64,000 nucleotides of DNA from Bacillota bacterium (GCA_023388515.1 JAEWGD010000005.1:1-64000); one strand, 5' to 3'; counted from the first letter of the stretch, positions 33,671-43,539 are shown. Notes: a model not told the origin generated them from the letters alone. Made by a program: numbers and translations.

Positions 33671-34660
33671 TTAATATTTGAAAAGCAAAGCAATATTTTG
33701 TGAGCCAGCCCCGATTGTCCAGAACATAACATGGTCGCCACGTTTAACTATGCCTCTTTCTATCGACTCATATAAAGCGATAAAGGGACTTGATGTTCCT
33801 GTATAGCCATACTCATCACCTATAAAAATACTTCTTTCCTCTTCAATATCAAGCATTTCACGAAGGGTATTAACATTACAGAGAGCATATTGAGAGAAGC
33901 AGAACATTTTAATATCATCTTTAGTGAGATTATTTTCAGCTAGTAGCTCGTTCATACTGTTGAAAGCACGATCAAGCGATACATTTTCAAATGGAATCCA
34001 ATCGAGTAGCCATTTCTCTTTATCGTCTGTTCTGGAGATGTTTGACACACCACAAGCAGGGAAAGTTATATTTTTATGCTCACAGGAGTTAATGTAGCAT
34101 TTTGAACCTAAGATACCACAATCCTCATCAGTTTTCTCAATGATTATTGCACATGAAGCGTCGCCGTAATGCCCGTAGCAGAACTCATTGCTTTGGTTTA
34201 AAAGAATGTTGACATAATCAGCACCAACGATTAAAACACGCTTAATTAAGTCGCTAGACTGCATATACTTGCTTACCATGTCAAGAGAAAGAGTCATTCC
34301 AGCACAGACAGCGTTGATGTCAAAGCAAATGCACTGCTTTTTCCCTTTAATTGCATTATGTACATAAATTGAACTAGGTGGCACGACATATTCAGGCATA
34401 CAGGCAGAATAAATAATCATATCAATATCTTCACCAGTTAAGTCAGCCTTGTTCAACGCACTTTCAACAGCGGTTAAAGCCATAGTCAAGCTGTTTTCTT
34501 TTGTTGAGTCAATCATGTAACGCTTATCCCTACCGATTACGTCGGATAGAAAATGCTCCACATCTTTACCCTGTTTTGCGAAATGTTCAACATAGAAATC
34601 GTTGCTTACAACATTTTCACCATGATATACTGCAATTGATTTTAACTTTAAGTTTGCCAT
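33671..34660 (-). CDS. KAS III-like protein with altered active site
   Basis: A 329-residue thiolase-fold protein of the FabH family. The nucleophile is present (Cys119 in DINAVCAGMT), but the FabH His in the xxHQAN motif is replaced (FCFSQYALC, Ser256) and the Asn in YGNT is replaced (EYGYTGTSS, Tyr286). Such changes occur in KAS III relatives that transfer acyl groups without decarboxylative condensation, so an acyltransferase or specialised-lipid role is possible. The internal ATG after GGGGGTT is chosen. It lies downstream of a small STAS-like gene on the same strand. Confidence 0.85.
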   Translation of the reverse strand: MANLKLKSIAVYHGENVVSNDFYVEHFAKQGKDVEHFLSDVIGRDKRYMIDSTKENSLTMALTAVESALNKADLTGEDIDMIIYSACMPEYVVPPSSIYVHNAIKGKKQCICFDINAVCAGMTLSLDMVSKYMQSSDLIKRVLIVGADYVNILLNQSNEFCYGHYGDASCAIIIEKTDEDCGILGSKCYINSCEHKNITFPACGVSNISRTDDKEKWLLDWIPFENVSLDRAFNSMNELLAENNLTKDDIKMFCFSQYALCNVNTLREMLDIEEERSIFIGDEYGYTGTSSPFIALYESIERGIVKRGDHVMFWTIGAGSQNIALLFKY

Positions 34661-34683
34661 TTTTAACCCCCACTTTTCCATTA

Positions 34684-34721
34684 AAATAAAGAAGAAAGCA
34701 ATACTCTCTTCTTTATTTTTA
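34684..34721 (-). terminator. Hairpin between the STAS-like and KAS III-like genes
   Basis: AAATAAAGAAGA and TCTTCTTTATTT form a long AT-rich stem. It could end or attenuate the upstream transcript before the KAS III-like gene. Confidence 0.6.
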
Positions 34722-34740
34722 ATTTTTTTGACTTAGATTC

Positions 34741-35070
34741 TTAAAGAACTTTAAAATTTTCAAATCCAACTTCCTTAGCAAGTCGTTTTACTTGCATCTT
34801 AGCAATAGCGTTACCCCCAAAAACAATAGTAACATTCCTAAAACCCATCTGCTTGTACATATTTAGGATACCACTAAGCATTTCTTGCATTTCGGAAGGA
34901 GAGGTGCTTAACTTTGAGCCATCAAGTGTTAGTTGACAAGTTGCGGGATTGATTTTTTTAGATTCCTTTTCAAATTCTGTCACAAATCGTTTTGCGTCCT
35001 CAGGAGTAAATAACCCCTCACAAACAACGTCTAGTGAATTACCTGCTGCTTTGATACTGAAACTTCCCAT
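34741..35070 (-). CDS. Small alpha/beta protein, STAS-like pattern
   Basis: A 109-residue protein with alternating strands and helices (SIKAAGNSLDVVCEGLFTPE, EDAKRFVTEFEKESKKI, QLTLDGSKLSTS, EMLSGILNMYKQMGF, NVTIVFGGNAIAKMQVKRLA). This order resembles STAS/anti-sigma-antagonist folds, but no phosphorylatable DS(A/T) motif is obvious, so the link is tentative. AGGAGG precedes the start. Confidence 0.5.
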   Translation of the reverse strand: MGSFSIKAAGNSLDVVCEGLFTPEDAKRFVTEFEKESKKINPATCQLTLDGSKLSTSPSEMQEMLSGILNMYKQMGFRNVTIVFGGNAIAKMQVKRLAKEVGFENFKVL

Positions 35071-35296
35071 GATTAGACCTCCTAAAATTATTATTAAGTT
35101 TATTACTGCTGCTTGCTATTATAGGTATATCATAGCAAGTTTATATACATTTTATACTAACGAATTGCCCCTGTCAATGATTTAGCAAAAGGTTTACATA
35201 AAGTTAATTCATTATCTAAGAAAGTTTGTCTTTTTGTTAACAATCGCTTGTGGTGTGTCTGTTTTACGTCAATATTTAAACATGGAATATTATAAG

Positions 35297-35328
35297 TAAA
35301 AGCCTACTGAAATTTCAGTAGGCTTTTA
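35297..35328. terminator. Bidirectional palindromic terminator
   Basis: A perfect palindrome, TAAAAGCCTACTGAAA followed directly by its complement, symmetrical on both strands and ending in T runs. It lies downstream of the DUF2935 gene on the minus strand. Otherwise 35071-35351 is AT-rich without a gene. Confidence 0.85.
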
Positions 35329-35351
35329 CCATGACAATTATTGTAATCTTT

Positions 35352-36269
35352 CTAAAAGTCAGTTGCACTCATTTGTAGCAACCTAATATAATGATTAGCT
35401 TCACGCAATACATGGTCAGCAAGCAATGGAAGAATGATTGATCTGATTTTACAGCGAGCGACACCCTTTGTTGCAGCTTCTTTAAAGCCCCTTAACTGGA
35501 TAGTTTTCGCAAGTGTGGTATTTGTAATAGATGATATAGTTGCCTCATTTGCCTGTCTAGTACTTTCCAAGAGGTCGTTAAATTCATTGGCAAAATCGTT
35601 AGCAGTCTGAATTAAATCATTTTCTGTTGGGTCAAGCAATCCTCTGATAAACAATGCATGCTCCATCATAATTTTGTCCCAGAATAGGTCCTCTTTTATT
35701 ACATTAATATCATCTAAATCTTCGCCACGCTCTATCTTCTCTAGATGGTCACGGTACAAGCGTGCCTCATGTAGAATATGTTCTAATAAAAGTGGATAGT
35801 TTGATGTAAAGATATTACATGAAACCTGTAAATTAAGCACATCCTCTTTAAAGCTTATAAAGCTATCAAGCAGGCCTTTTACATAACTGTTTAGGTTAAT
35901 CACATAATCGAACAGCTCTGGTGTCAAATCTGCTCTGCTAGGTGTAAACAGCTTTGCCTCACTTATTGTAATGCTTTGGTCAATCTCAATGCCTGTAAAT
36001 TTCTGTGTTTTTTGTTCTGCACCAAGTGTATAATCTGTGACAATTTCGCCAGATGCCAAAACATTTGGTCTGATAAAACCATTACTTATTCTAACAGCAT
36101 TTGCTAAAACTGCTGCAAAATATCTTTTAAAGGTATCTGCTGTTCTTTTATAATCTTCGTTCTTAGGTGTAAAACTAGCCTCCAAGAAAATTGCATGCTC
36201 TTTCATTATTCTGCTAAAGAATAAATGAAGTTCAAGGGATAAGGTTACGTACTTTTGTTGACTTAACAT
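35352..36269 (-). CDS. DUF2935 family protein
   Basis: A 305-residue helical protein built as two similar halves (about 15-150 and 165-300). Each half has a helix beginning with a MxEHAxFxxxxxxP pattern (IMKEHAIFLEASFTP; IMMEHALFIRGLLDP) and ends with H-rich helices (LLEHILHEARLYRDHL; LADHVLREANHYIRLL). His/Glu spacing suggests a metal site, but function is unknown. It stands alone, with a long AT-rich upstream region. Confidence 0.85.
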   Translation of the reverse strand: MLSQQKYVTLSLELHLFFSRIMKEHAIFLEASFTPKNEDYKRTADTFKRYFAAVLANAVRISNGFIRPNVLASGEIVTDYTLGAEQKTQKFTGIEIDQSITISEAKLFTPSRADLTPELFDYVINLNSYVKGLLDSFISFKEDVLNLQVSCNIFTSNYPLLLEHILHEARLYRDHLEKIERGEDLDDINVIKEDLFWDKIMMEHALFIRGLLDPTENDLIQTANDFANEFNDLLESTRQANEATISSITNTTLAKTIQLRGFKEAATKGVARCKIRSIILPLLADHVLREANHYIRLLQMSATDF

Positions 36270-36612
36270 ATGCCCACTCCTAACAATTATAATATTACTT
36301 TATATTATGAATAATTGATAGAAATGGTTACAAATTTTATTAAATATAATATAACTTAATTAAAAAAAAGTAGTGAAATTTAATTATTTCTTATATGAAT
36401 AATTTATTGAATCAAAATGTAATAATGTAAATAATTGTAGATATGCACAAAATCTTTAAACATAAAACAATAATTTTCATCTATTTCATAGAAAATTAAT
36501 AATAAGTACAAAATTATATGGTATAATAACTTTAACAAAGAGTATAATCAAAATATAGACGAAATGGAGTTTGGTTATTTATGAAATTTAGTTACTGAGA
36601 GGTTGTGATACT
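36270..36612. other. AT-rich divergent intergenic region
   Basis: No gene is visible. A TATAAT at 36522-36527 could be the -10 of the small plus-strand gene at 36613. The stretch is highly AT-rich. Confidence 0.4.
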
Positions 36613-36810
36613 ATGGATATTAGAATAATGAGTACAGAAATGGGTAAGAGAGTGAATATCCATATTTATGAGGAGATAAAAGTCGGGCTATTTGGTAAAG
36701 CAGCTCTTGCAAAGGCTTCCAAACGTGCATCTATTGTACGTTGTGATGGCAAACTTTACTCAGTTCCTTATGAAATTTATATGAAAGCGGAGGAATTAGA
36801 ATGCGATTAA
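36613..36810 (+). CDS. Small basic/acidic protein, unknown function (65 aa)
   Basis: A 65-residue protein, MDIRIMSTEMGKRVNIHIYE onward, with an SD-like GAGAGG upstream and its own terminator downstream. KAALAKASKRASIVRC and YSVPYEIYMKAEELE suggest a small strand-helix fold. No family recognised. Confidence 0.6.
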   Translation: MDIRIMSTEMGKRVNIHIYEEIKVGLFGKAALAKASKRASIVRCDGKLYSVPYEIYMKAEELECD

Positions 36811-36834
36811 CAAAAATGGATTATGAACAAATAT

Positions 36835-36862
36835 AAAGGCTACTGATTAATCAGTAGCCTTT
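36835..36862. terminator. Palindromic terminator between convergent genes
   Basis: AAAGGCTACTGATT followed by its exact complement, symmetrical on both strands. It can serve the 65-aa gene (plus) and serA (minus). Confidence 0.85.
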
Positions 36863-36939
36863 AATTCGGAAATTTTTGTTTGATTTTATTCATAAGGTAT
36901 AGTAAAATATGAGCGAAACCTCATCTTATCGGCGAAAAC

Positions 36940-38103
36940 CTAGATAACTCTAACCTTAATAACCCCATCAATATTGTTAATGCTTGAAACAACATCAGCA
37001 GTAACGTTGCCACTACAAGCGTCAATCATTGTGTAAGCATAATCCTTTTTACTTTTATTAAGCATATTCTCGATGTTCAAGCCAAACCCAGCAAGAGAAG
37101 CTGTAATCTGTGAAATAATTGATGGGATATTCTTGTGTATGATACAGATTTTTGTACCAACAGCAACCATTTCAGCATCAGGTAAATTAACGCTATTCTT
37201 GATATTACCGTTTTCGATATAATCAATAAGCTGATTTGTAGCCATAACAGCACAATTATCTTCACTTTCAGGAGTTGACGCACCTAAATGAGGGATAGCA
37301 ACAACGCCCTTAACACCAATAACTTCAGCATTAGGGAAGTCCGTAACATAGCATGAAACCTTACCGTTATCAAGTGCAGAAATAATATCAGCATCATTAA
37401 CAAGTTCGCCTCTTGCAAAGTTTAGTATCTTTACATTGTCTTTCATTTTGCTAATAAGTTCAGCATTAACAAAGACCTTTGTATCAGCATTAAAAGGAAC
37501 GTGTAATGAGATATAATCAGCCTCGCTGTAAACTTCATCAGCATTTTTAACACATTTAACCTTTGGTGAAAGCTTTAGAGCAGAGTTAACTGATAGGAAT
37601 GGGTCGCAACCAATTACATTCATTCCCAAATGCAACGCAACATTCGCAACCAAAACACCAATAGCACCTAAGCCAATAATACCAAGAGTTTTACCCATAA
37701 TTTCAGGGCCAGCAAATTGTGACTTACCTTTTTCAACAAGCTTTCCAACACCGTCGCCCTTATCCTTCAATGATGGAACCCAAGCCATAGCATCAGAAAC
37801 ATTTCTTGAAGAAAGAAGCAGACCAGCAATAACAAGTTCCTTAACAGCGTTAGCGTTAGCTCCTGGAGTGTTGAAAACGCAGATACCCAACTTAGCACAT
37901 TCCTCAACAGGAATATTATTCACGCCAGCACCAGCCCTTGCAATTGCAAGTAGATTTGAACCAAAATCCATATCGTGCATACTAGCTGAACGAACCATAA
38001 TCGCCTCAGGATTTTCAACTGTATTTGAAACATTGTATAAGCTTTTATCGAAAATATCAGTACCGATATTAGAGATTTCGTTAAGTGTTTGAATATTGAA
38101 CAT
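36940..38103 (-). CDS. serA: D-3-phosphoglycerate dehydrogenase
   Basis: First enzyme of serine synthesis, NAD-linked. The 387-residue protein has a catalytic core with RAGAGVNNIPVEEC, GANANAVKE, the nucleotide fold TLGIIGLGAIGVLVA, LHVPFNADTKVFVNAE, NFARGELV (catalytic Arg), and the IPHLGASTPESEDN His. A C-terminal ACT domain (about 315-387) suggests serine feedback. Situated 30 bases downstream of serC. Confidence 0.95.
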   Translation of the reverse strand: MFNIQTLNEISNIGTDIFDKSLYNVSNTVENPEAIMVRSASMHDMDFGSNLLAIARAGAGVNNIPVEECAKLGICVFNTPGANANAVKELVIAGLLLSSRNVSDAMAWVPSLKDKGDGVGKLVEKGKSQFAGPEIMGKTLGIIGLGAIGVLVANVALHLGMNVIGCDPFLSVNSALKLSPKVKCVKNADEVYSEADYISLHVPFNADTKVFVNAELISKMKDNVKILNFARGELVNDADIISALDNGKVSCYVTDFPNAEVIGVKGVVAIPHLGASTPESEDNCAVMATNQLIDYIENGNIKNSVNLPDAEMVAVGTKICIIHKNIPSIISQITASLAGFGLNIENMLNKSKKDYAYTMIDACSGNVTADVVSSINNIDGVIKVRVI

Positions 38104-38133
38104 AATAGCAACTCCTTAAATGGTTAATAATGA

Positions 38134-39216
38134 CTAAGCGTTTGCAATCTCGAATTCCTTCATAAATTCAACAAGCTTTTCTACACCCTTAATTGGCATA
38201 GCATTGTAAATAGATGCTCTCATTCCACCAACTGAACGGTGTCCTTTTAGGTTTATAAAGCCTTGCTTTTTAGCTTCTGTAACAAACTTTGCATCAAGTT
38301 CATCACTGCCAGTTACAAAAGGTACATTCATAAGTGAACGGTCCTTGCCCTCAACAGTAGCACTGAACATCTTAGAGCTATCAAGGAAGTCATAAAGTAT
38401 AGCAGCCTTAGTTTCGTTATGAGCCTTCATAGCAACTAATCCACCGTTTGACTTAATCCAATCCAAAACAAGTTTTAGAATATAAATTCCATATGTTGGA
38501 GGAGTGTTAAACATAGAACCATTGTCCGAATGTGTTTTATAGTTGAACATTGTAGGGGTAAAGTCCTTAGCATTTCCGATTAAATCCTCACGAATAATAA
38601 CAACAGTCAACCCAGCAGGACCCATGTTTTTCTGTGCTCCAGCGTAAATAACGCCATACTTTGAAACATCAACAGGCTCTGAAAGAATACATGATGACAT
38701 ATCAGAAACAAGAGGTACATTACCAGTGTCAGGTAGCTCAGTAAAACGTGTACCATATATAGTGTTATTCTGGCATATATGGAAATAATCTGCGTCAGCT
38801 GTGAAAGTTGATTTATCCAGTGTTGGAATATATGAAAAGGTTTTATCATCTGATGATGCAACAGCCTTACACTCACCATAACGCTTAGCCTCGCTATAAG
38901 CTTTTTTAGCCCATTGACCAGTTAGAACGAAATCAGCCTTGCCCGATTTATTCATAAGGTTAAGTGGAATCATAGCGAACTGTGACGACGCACCACCCTG
39001 TAAAAATAGAACCTTATAGTTATCAGGAATTGACATAGTTTCTCTTAAAAGTGCCTCACACTCATCAAAAATAGCTTGATATTCTTTAGAACGGTGCGAC
39101 ATTTCCATAACAGACTGACCACTTGTTCCATACTCAAGCATTTCGTCAGCGGCAATTTTTAAAACGTCCTCAGGAAGAATTGCAGGACCAGCACTAAAAT
39201 TGTATAATCTACTCAT
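38134..39216 (-). CDS. serC: Phosphoserine aminotransferase
   Basis: Transaminates 3-phosphohydroxypyruvate. The 360-residue PLP enzyme shows FSAGPAILPEDVL, FLQGGASSQFAMIPLNL, the PLP lysine in YAGAQKNMGPAGL, TPPTYGIYIL and GHRSVGGMRASIYNAMP. It leads a serC-serA operon. No serB is in the window. GGAGGG precedes the start. Confidence 0.96.
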   Translation of the reverse strand: MSRLYNFSAGPAILPEDVLKIAADEMLEYGTSGQSVMEMSHRSKEYQAIFDECEALLRETMSIPDNYKVLFLQGGASSQFAMIPLNLMNKSGKADFVLTGQWAKKAYSEAKRYGECKAVASSDDKTFSYIPTLDKSTFTADADYFHICQNNTIYGTRFTELPDTGNVPLVSDMSSCILSEPVDVSKYGVIYAGAQKNMGPAGLTVVIIREDLIGNAKDFTPTMFNYKTHSDNGSMFNTPPTYGIYILKLVLDWIKSNGGLVAMKAHNETKAAILYDFLDSSKMFSATVEGKDRSLMNVPFVTGSDELDAKFVTEAKKQGFINLKGHRSVGGMRASIYNAMPIKGVEKLVEFMKEFEIANA

Positions 39217-39252
39217 AACGTTAACCCTCCATAAATGTTTTATATACCTTAT

Positions 39253-39281
39253 ATTATATTACTATTTTTCCTTGAAGTCAA
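39253..39281 (-). promoter_or_regulatory. Promoter of serC-serA
   Basis: On the minus strand TTGACT (39281-39276), exactly 17 bases, then TATAAT (39258-39253). Confidence 0.8.
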
Positions 39282-39343
39282 TAAAAATTGATATACTTTT
39301 CACAATTTAGCAAAGAAAATTTAATCTTATGACATAATAAGTC

Positions 39344-39383
39344 AAAACCCCACCCCTAAAGTCTATTTACGGGTAGGGTTTTT
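39344..39383. terminator. Terminator downstream of the serC promoter region
   Basis: AAAACCCCACCC and GGGTAGGGTTTTT arms around a 15-base loop. Read on the minus strand it ends the LRR-dockerin-facing side; T runs exist on both strands. Confidence 0.65.
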
Positions 39384-39413
39384 AATTTAGTTATAAAATT
39401 TTAGTACATTATA

Positions 39414-40787
39414 TTACTTTAAAATATTTCTTTTCAGCAACACCAAATCAAAAATATCAAGTTTCCCATCACCGTTAATATCAGCAGCTTTTGCTTGGTT
39501 AGGGGATAAGGCTTTTTTGCCGTATATAGCTTGCTTTAGAAAAACAACGTCAGAAGAATCTATAACGCCATCTCCACTTAGGTCGCCAGTTTCAAACTCT
39601 CCATCTAGGGCTATAAAAGTTATTTTGTAACTATTGGCGTAAGTTTCAGCAGTTGAACCTTTATAACCGTAGATTGTTTTCAAGTAGCTACCACTAAACG
39701 CATAATTTCCAATACTAGTAACAGGGTCAAAAATTGTGATTGATGTTAAGTTTGTACAGCCGTAAAACGCTGAACTTCCAATACTAGGAGCAGGGTCAGG
39801 GATTGTGATTGATGTTAAGCTTATACAGTTTTGAAACGCATAATTTCCAATACTAGTAACAGCGTCAGGAATTGTGATTGAGGTTAAACTTGAACAGCCG
39901 TAAAACACGGAACTTCCAATGTTAGTAACAAAGTCAGGAATTGTGATTGATGTTAATCTTGTACAGCCGTAAAACACCCCTCCCTCAATGATAGTAATAG
40001 AGTCTGGGATTGTGATTGATGTTAATCTTGTACAGCCAGAAAACGCATATTCTCCAATACTTACAACGGAATCAGGAATATTAACTGAGATTAAATTTGT
40101 ACAGCCCGCAAACGCTGAACTTCCAATACTTACAGCAGAATCAGAGATTGTGATTGATGTTAAGCTTGAACAGCCGTAAAACGCTGAACTTCCAATGTTA
40201 GTAACAGAGTCAGGGATTGCGATTGATGTTAATCTTGTACATTTCCAAAATGCATAATTTCCAATGCTAGTAACAGAGTCAGGAATTGTGATTGATGTTA
40301 AGCTTATACAATCAGAAAAAGCATAACTTCCAATACTAGTAACCGAATTAGGGATTGTGATTGATGTTAATCTTGTACAGCCTTGAAACGCAGATCCCCC
40401 AATGCTAATAACGGAGTCAGGAATTGTGATTGATGTTAATCTTTCACAGCTCTTAAATGCATAATTTCCAATACTAGTAACTGAGTTAGGAATCGTTATT
40501 GATGTTAAGCTTTTACAGAGATAAAACGATTCAATCCCAATGCTAGTAACAGGCAATCCCTCTATTTCATTAGGAATTACAACTGAAACAGCATTTGTAG
40601 AGCAGTCAGTTATAGAAATTTCTCCGTCAACTATTTCATAAGTCAAGTCGCCAAGTATTTCAGCAGACGCAGTATAAGCTGACTTCAAAGCCAATGGATT
40701 TGTAAATATTCCGTCAATTGGAGTTGCAAGGAAAAGCGTTGCAATTGCTAGAACTCCTGCAAGTATTCTTTTAATTTGTTTCTTCAT
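39414..40787 (-). CDS. Secreted leucine-rich-repeat protein with dockerin
   Basis: A 457-residue exported protein. A signal peptide (basic KKQIKR, then ILAGVLAIATLFL, about 1-45) precedes about 13 BspA-type repeats of 23 residues, consensus LTSITIPDSVTSIGNYAF-xGCT (about 70-370), and a C-terminal type I dockerin with two calcium loops (GDLSGDGVIDSSDVVFLKQA and ADINGDGKLDIFDLVLLKRN). It would attach to cohesin-bearing scaffolds at the cell surface. Repeats are nearly identical at DNA level, which suggests recent expansion. No enzymatic domain is present. Confidence 0.92.
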   Translation of the reverse strand: MKKQIKRILAGVLAIATLFLATPIDGIFTNPLALKSAYTASAEILGDLTYEIVDGEISITDCSTNAVSVVIPNEIEGLPVTSIGIESFYLCKSLTSITIPNSVTSIGNYAFKSCERLTSITIPDSVISIGGSAFQGCTRLTSITIPNSVTSIGSYAFSDCISLTSITIPDSVTSIGNYAFWKCTRLTSIAIPDSVTNIGSSAFYGCSSLTSITISDSAVSIGSSAFAGCTNLISVNIPDSVVSIGEYAFSGCTRLTSITIPDSITIIEGGVFYGCTRLTSITIPDFVTNIGSSVFYGCSSLTSITIPDAVTSIGNYAFQNCISLTSITIPDPAPSIGSSAFYGCTNLTSITIFDPVTSIGNYAFSGSYLKTIYGYKGSTAETYANSYKITFIALDGEFETGDLSGDGVIDSSDVVFLKQAIYGKKALSPNQAKAADINGDGKLDIFDLVLLKRNILK

Positions 40788-40883
40788 GATGTTAACCTCT
40801 TTTGTTTTTTATGTTTTGCTAAATAATGATAATTATAACACAATAAAATGGTAACTGCAATGATGTTTACAAAAACTTAACAA

Positions 40884-43028
40884 TTACTCCTCACTTTGCA
40901 ATTCATTGCCGTCAGTGAAAACAAAGTCGATATCACCACTTGAAACAGTAGCCTTTGCACATTTTATCCAAACCTTGTCGCCAAGCGTATATTTTTTATT
41001 AGAAAGCCCCTCTGTAATCGACATAAAACCGTCATAGGAGTAATTTCCAGATGGGAAAGAATTTATATGAACAAGCCCCTCAACCGTATTATCAAGCATA
41101 ACATAAACGCCATGTTCAACAACGCTTGAAATCATGCCCTCGAAATCCTCGCCGATATGCTTTTGCATATATTCAGCCTTATAACAGTCCTCACAATCAC
41201 GTTCTACATTCATTGCTGTAACCTCTGCATGAGAGGACTTTTCGGAGGAATTAGCAGCAAAAGCAGAATATCTCTTTTCAAGCCATTTTGTGTCATACCC
41301 CATTATAGCATCACTTAAAATTCTATGAATGGAGAGGTCGGGGTAACGTCTTATAGGTGACGTAAAATGGGCATAATCAGCCAATGCAAGCCCGAAATGT
41401 CCGATAGGCTCAGGAGCATATTTAGCCTTTGCCATTGAGCGTAAAACAATAGTATTTATCACAGGGAACATGGTACTTTCCCTTGCATTATCAAGAATTT
41501 GTGCAAGATGTGCAGGCTTAAACTTGTCCACTTGTGGATATGAAACATTTATCTTTTGCAATGTATCCTTTAGTTTAGCCATTTTTTCAAGAGTTGGCTC
41601 ATCATGAATTCTGTAAACAAAAGGAAGTTCCTTTATGCGAGCAAAGTTTGCAGCAGCCTCATTCGCAAGCAACATAAACTCCTCAATTATCATCTCACTT
41701 TTGCCCCTAGTTCTTGGAACAACGCCCACGCAAATATCATTTTCATCAATCAAAAGTTTGCTTTCAACAGTTTCAATCTGTGGAGCACCACGTCTTTTTT
41801 TGCAAGCAATAAGGAGGTCAGCAAGTTCATTCATCAGCAGAAGATTATCCTTAACAGGAGCATACTTTTCAAGAATTTCTGGAGTTGCATCACCAGAAAG
41901 AATAGTGTTTATTTCAGCATAAACGCCTTTTACCTTTGAGTTGATAACAGTTTTCTTGAAAGTATAATTCGTCAATTTCCCCTCAAAATCTATTTTAATA
42001 AATGCAGAAAACGTGAGCCTGTCCTCATTAGGATGAAGTGAGCAAATGCCATTTGAAAGCTCTTTTGGGAGCATCGGAACAACCTTATTAGCATAATAAA
42101 CACTTGTCCCACGATTAAGTGCCTCTTTATCCAAAGCAGAATTCCCCTTAACATAGTAGGAAACATCAGCAATATGAACGCCAAGTTCATAATGGTCGCT
42201 AAGTTTAGTTATGGAAATAGCGTCATCAAGGTCCTTTGCCTCTGCACTATCAATCGTGAAAACGCACTCATTACGCAAATCTTCTCTATTATTATATTCA
42301 AAATCCTGTATGCCAGCGTCAGAAAGCTTCTTAGCCTCTTTAAGAGCCTTAAAAGGAAATTCAATTTCTATTCCGTTGATAGCAAGGATTGAGTTCGCAC
42401 ATGAAACAGCATTTTCAGCACAACCAAAAGTCATTATAACCCGAGCTTTATGGTCGGCATGACGGCTACCCCTTGAAACTATTTCAGCAAGAACCTTGTC
42501 GCCCTCCTCAAAAGGAGCGTTATCAAAGCTAACAACCCTAATATGACTTTTCGCCATCGAGTCAGGGATTATATAGTATACTCCTGATTCCTGAATAATT
42601 GTACCCGACATCTGCGACATATTTTCTTCAAGAATTGTGACAACTTCGCCCTCAGGAGAGCCACTTCTTGATTCGATAAGTGAAATCAAAACGATATCCT
42701 GTGGCATTGCACCCATAAGAAATTTCCCAGGAATAAAAACACTTGTTTTATCGTCTAATTTTTCAGCAAACCCAAATGTTTTATTAAGCCTTGAAATAAC
42801 AGCAGGGAAGTATCCAACCTTTTCACAAGAAACAAAGCCTTTTTTACGCTCAAAAATAAGCCCCTCATCGCAAAGCTCATCAAGAGCCAGCCAGAAATTC
42901 TCACCACCCTTATTGCTTTTACATTTAGTAGCAAGGTCCTTTCGTAGCATTGGCTTTTTATTATTCAAATTTAAAAAAGTCATAATTTTATTTCTATATC
43001 CCAAAACATCATAATTTACTTCTTTCAT
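40884..43028 (-). CDS. rnr: Ribonuclease R
   Basis: A 714-residue 3'-5' exoribonuclease that degrades structured RNA. Two N-terminal cold-shock/OB parts (about 55-230), the RNB catalytic domain with TIDSAEAKDLDDAISI (metal-binding Asp cluster) and HFTSPIRRYPDL, and a C-terminal S1 domain (about 620-705). The second of two adjacent ATGs is chosen since GGAGG lies six bases before it. It follows secG, a common neighbour. Confidence 0.95.
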   Translation of the reverse strand: MKEVNYDVLGYRNKIMTFLNLNNKKPMLRKDLATKCKSNKGGENFWLALDELCDEGLIFERKKGFVSCEKVGYFPAVISRLNKTFGFAEKLDDKTSVFIPGKFLMGAMPQDIVLISLIESRSGSPEGEVVTILEENMSQMSGTIIQESGVYYIIPDSMAKSHIRVVSFDNAPFEEGDKVLAEIVSRGSRHADHKARVIMTFGCAENAVSCANSILAINGIEIEFPFKALKEAKKLSDAGIQDFEYNNREDLRNECVFTIDSAEAKDLDDAISITKLSDHYELGVHIADVSYYVKGNSALDKEALNRGTSVYYANKVVPMLPKELSNGICSLHPNEDRLTFSAFIKIDFEGKLTNYTFKKTVINSKVKGVYAEINTILSGDATPEILEKYAPVKDNLLLMNELADLLIACKKRRGAPQIETVESKLLIDENDICVGVVPRTRGKSEMIIEEFMLLANEAAANFARIKELPFVYRIHDEPTLEKMAKLKDTLQKINVSYPQVDKFKPAHLAQILDNARESTMFPVINTIVLRSMAKAKYAPEPIGHFGLALADYAHFTSPIRRYPDLSIHRILSDAIMGYDTKWLEKRYSAFAANSSEKSSHAEVTAMNVERDCEDCYKAEYMQKHIGEDFEGMISSVVEHGVYVMLDNTVEGLVHINSFPSGNYSYDGFMSITEGLSNKKYTLGDKVWIKCAKATVSSGDIDFVFTDGNELQSEE

Positions 43029-43121
43029 CATTTACCTCCAAAAATATAGCTATATAAAATTAAAAAGGCAAGAGTTTGGAATGAATTTTCCACTCTTACC
43101 TTTCATTTTGATTAAAAAGTT

Positions 43122-43382
43122 CTACTTGTCAAGCAAGTTAGGAACTAGACTTACTGCGATAGTAACGATAAAAAACAAGGCAGCTAGTATTTTAGTAACC
43201 TTATTAAGAGCAGCTTCCTTTGTGCGTCCTGCATTTTTACCATAGAATGAATCGTTACTTCCACCAGTTATAGCTGAAGTCATATTTTGTTGTGTTTTTT
43301 GGTCTTGTAGTAAACAGAATACGATTAAAAGAATGCAAACAAGCAACAAAAAAGCACCCATGATTATTTCCATTGTACTCAT
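43122..43382 (-). CDS. secG: Preprotein translocase subunit SecG
   Basis: An 86-residue membrane protein with two helices (IIMGAFLLLVCILLIVFCLL and ILAALFFIVTIAVSLVPNLL) joined by a loop containing QDQKTQQNMTSAITGGSNDS. It belongs to SecYEG. The ATG (MSTMEII) is preceded by a GGGGAAA site. Cotranscription with rnr is typical in clostridia. Confidence 0.9.
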   Translation of the reverse strand: MSTMEIIMGAFLLLVCILLIVFCLLQDQKTQQNMTSAITGGSNDSFYGKNAGRTKEAALNKVTKILAALFFIVTIAVSLVPNLLDK

Positions 43383-43539
43383 TATATAGTTTCCCCTTTC
43401 AACAGATATAATTAATCTAATACAGTATATCATAGTTGTTTTATAAAATCAAGGGTTTTTAGAAAATAATATAAATTTTTTATTAAAGATTGATGTTATT
43501 TGGCTTAATGCTATTAGCATTAGTATGGTTATTTTTTCA

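Noticed and set aside
39700..40560. Regularly spaced 69-bp repeats
   Set aside because: They encode leucine-rich repeats in one open frame, not a CRISPR array.
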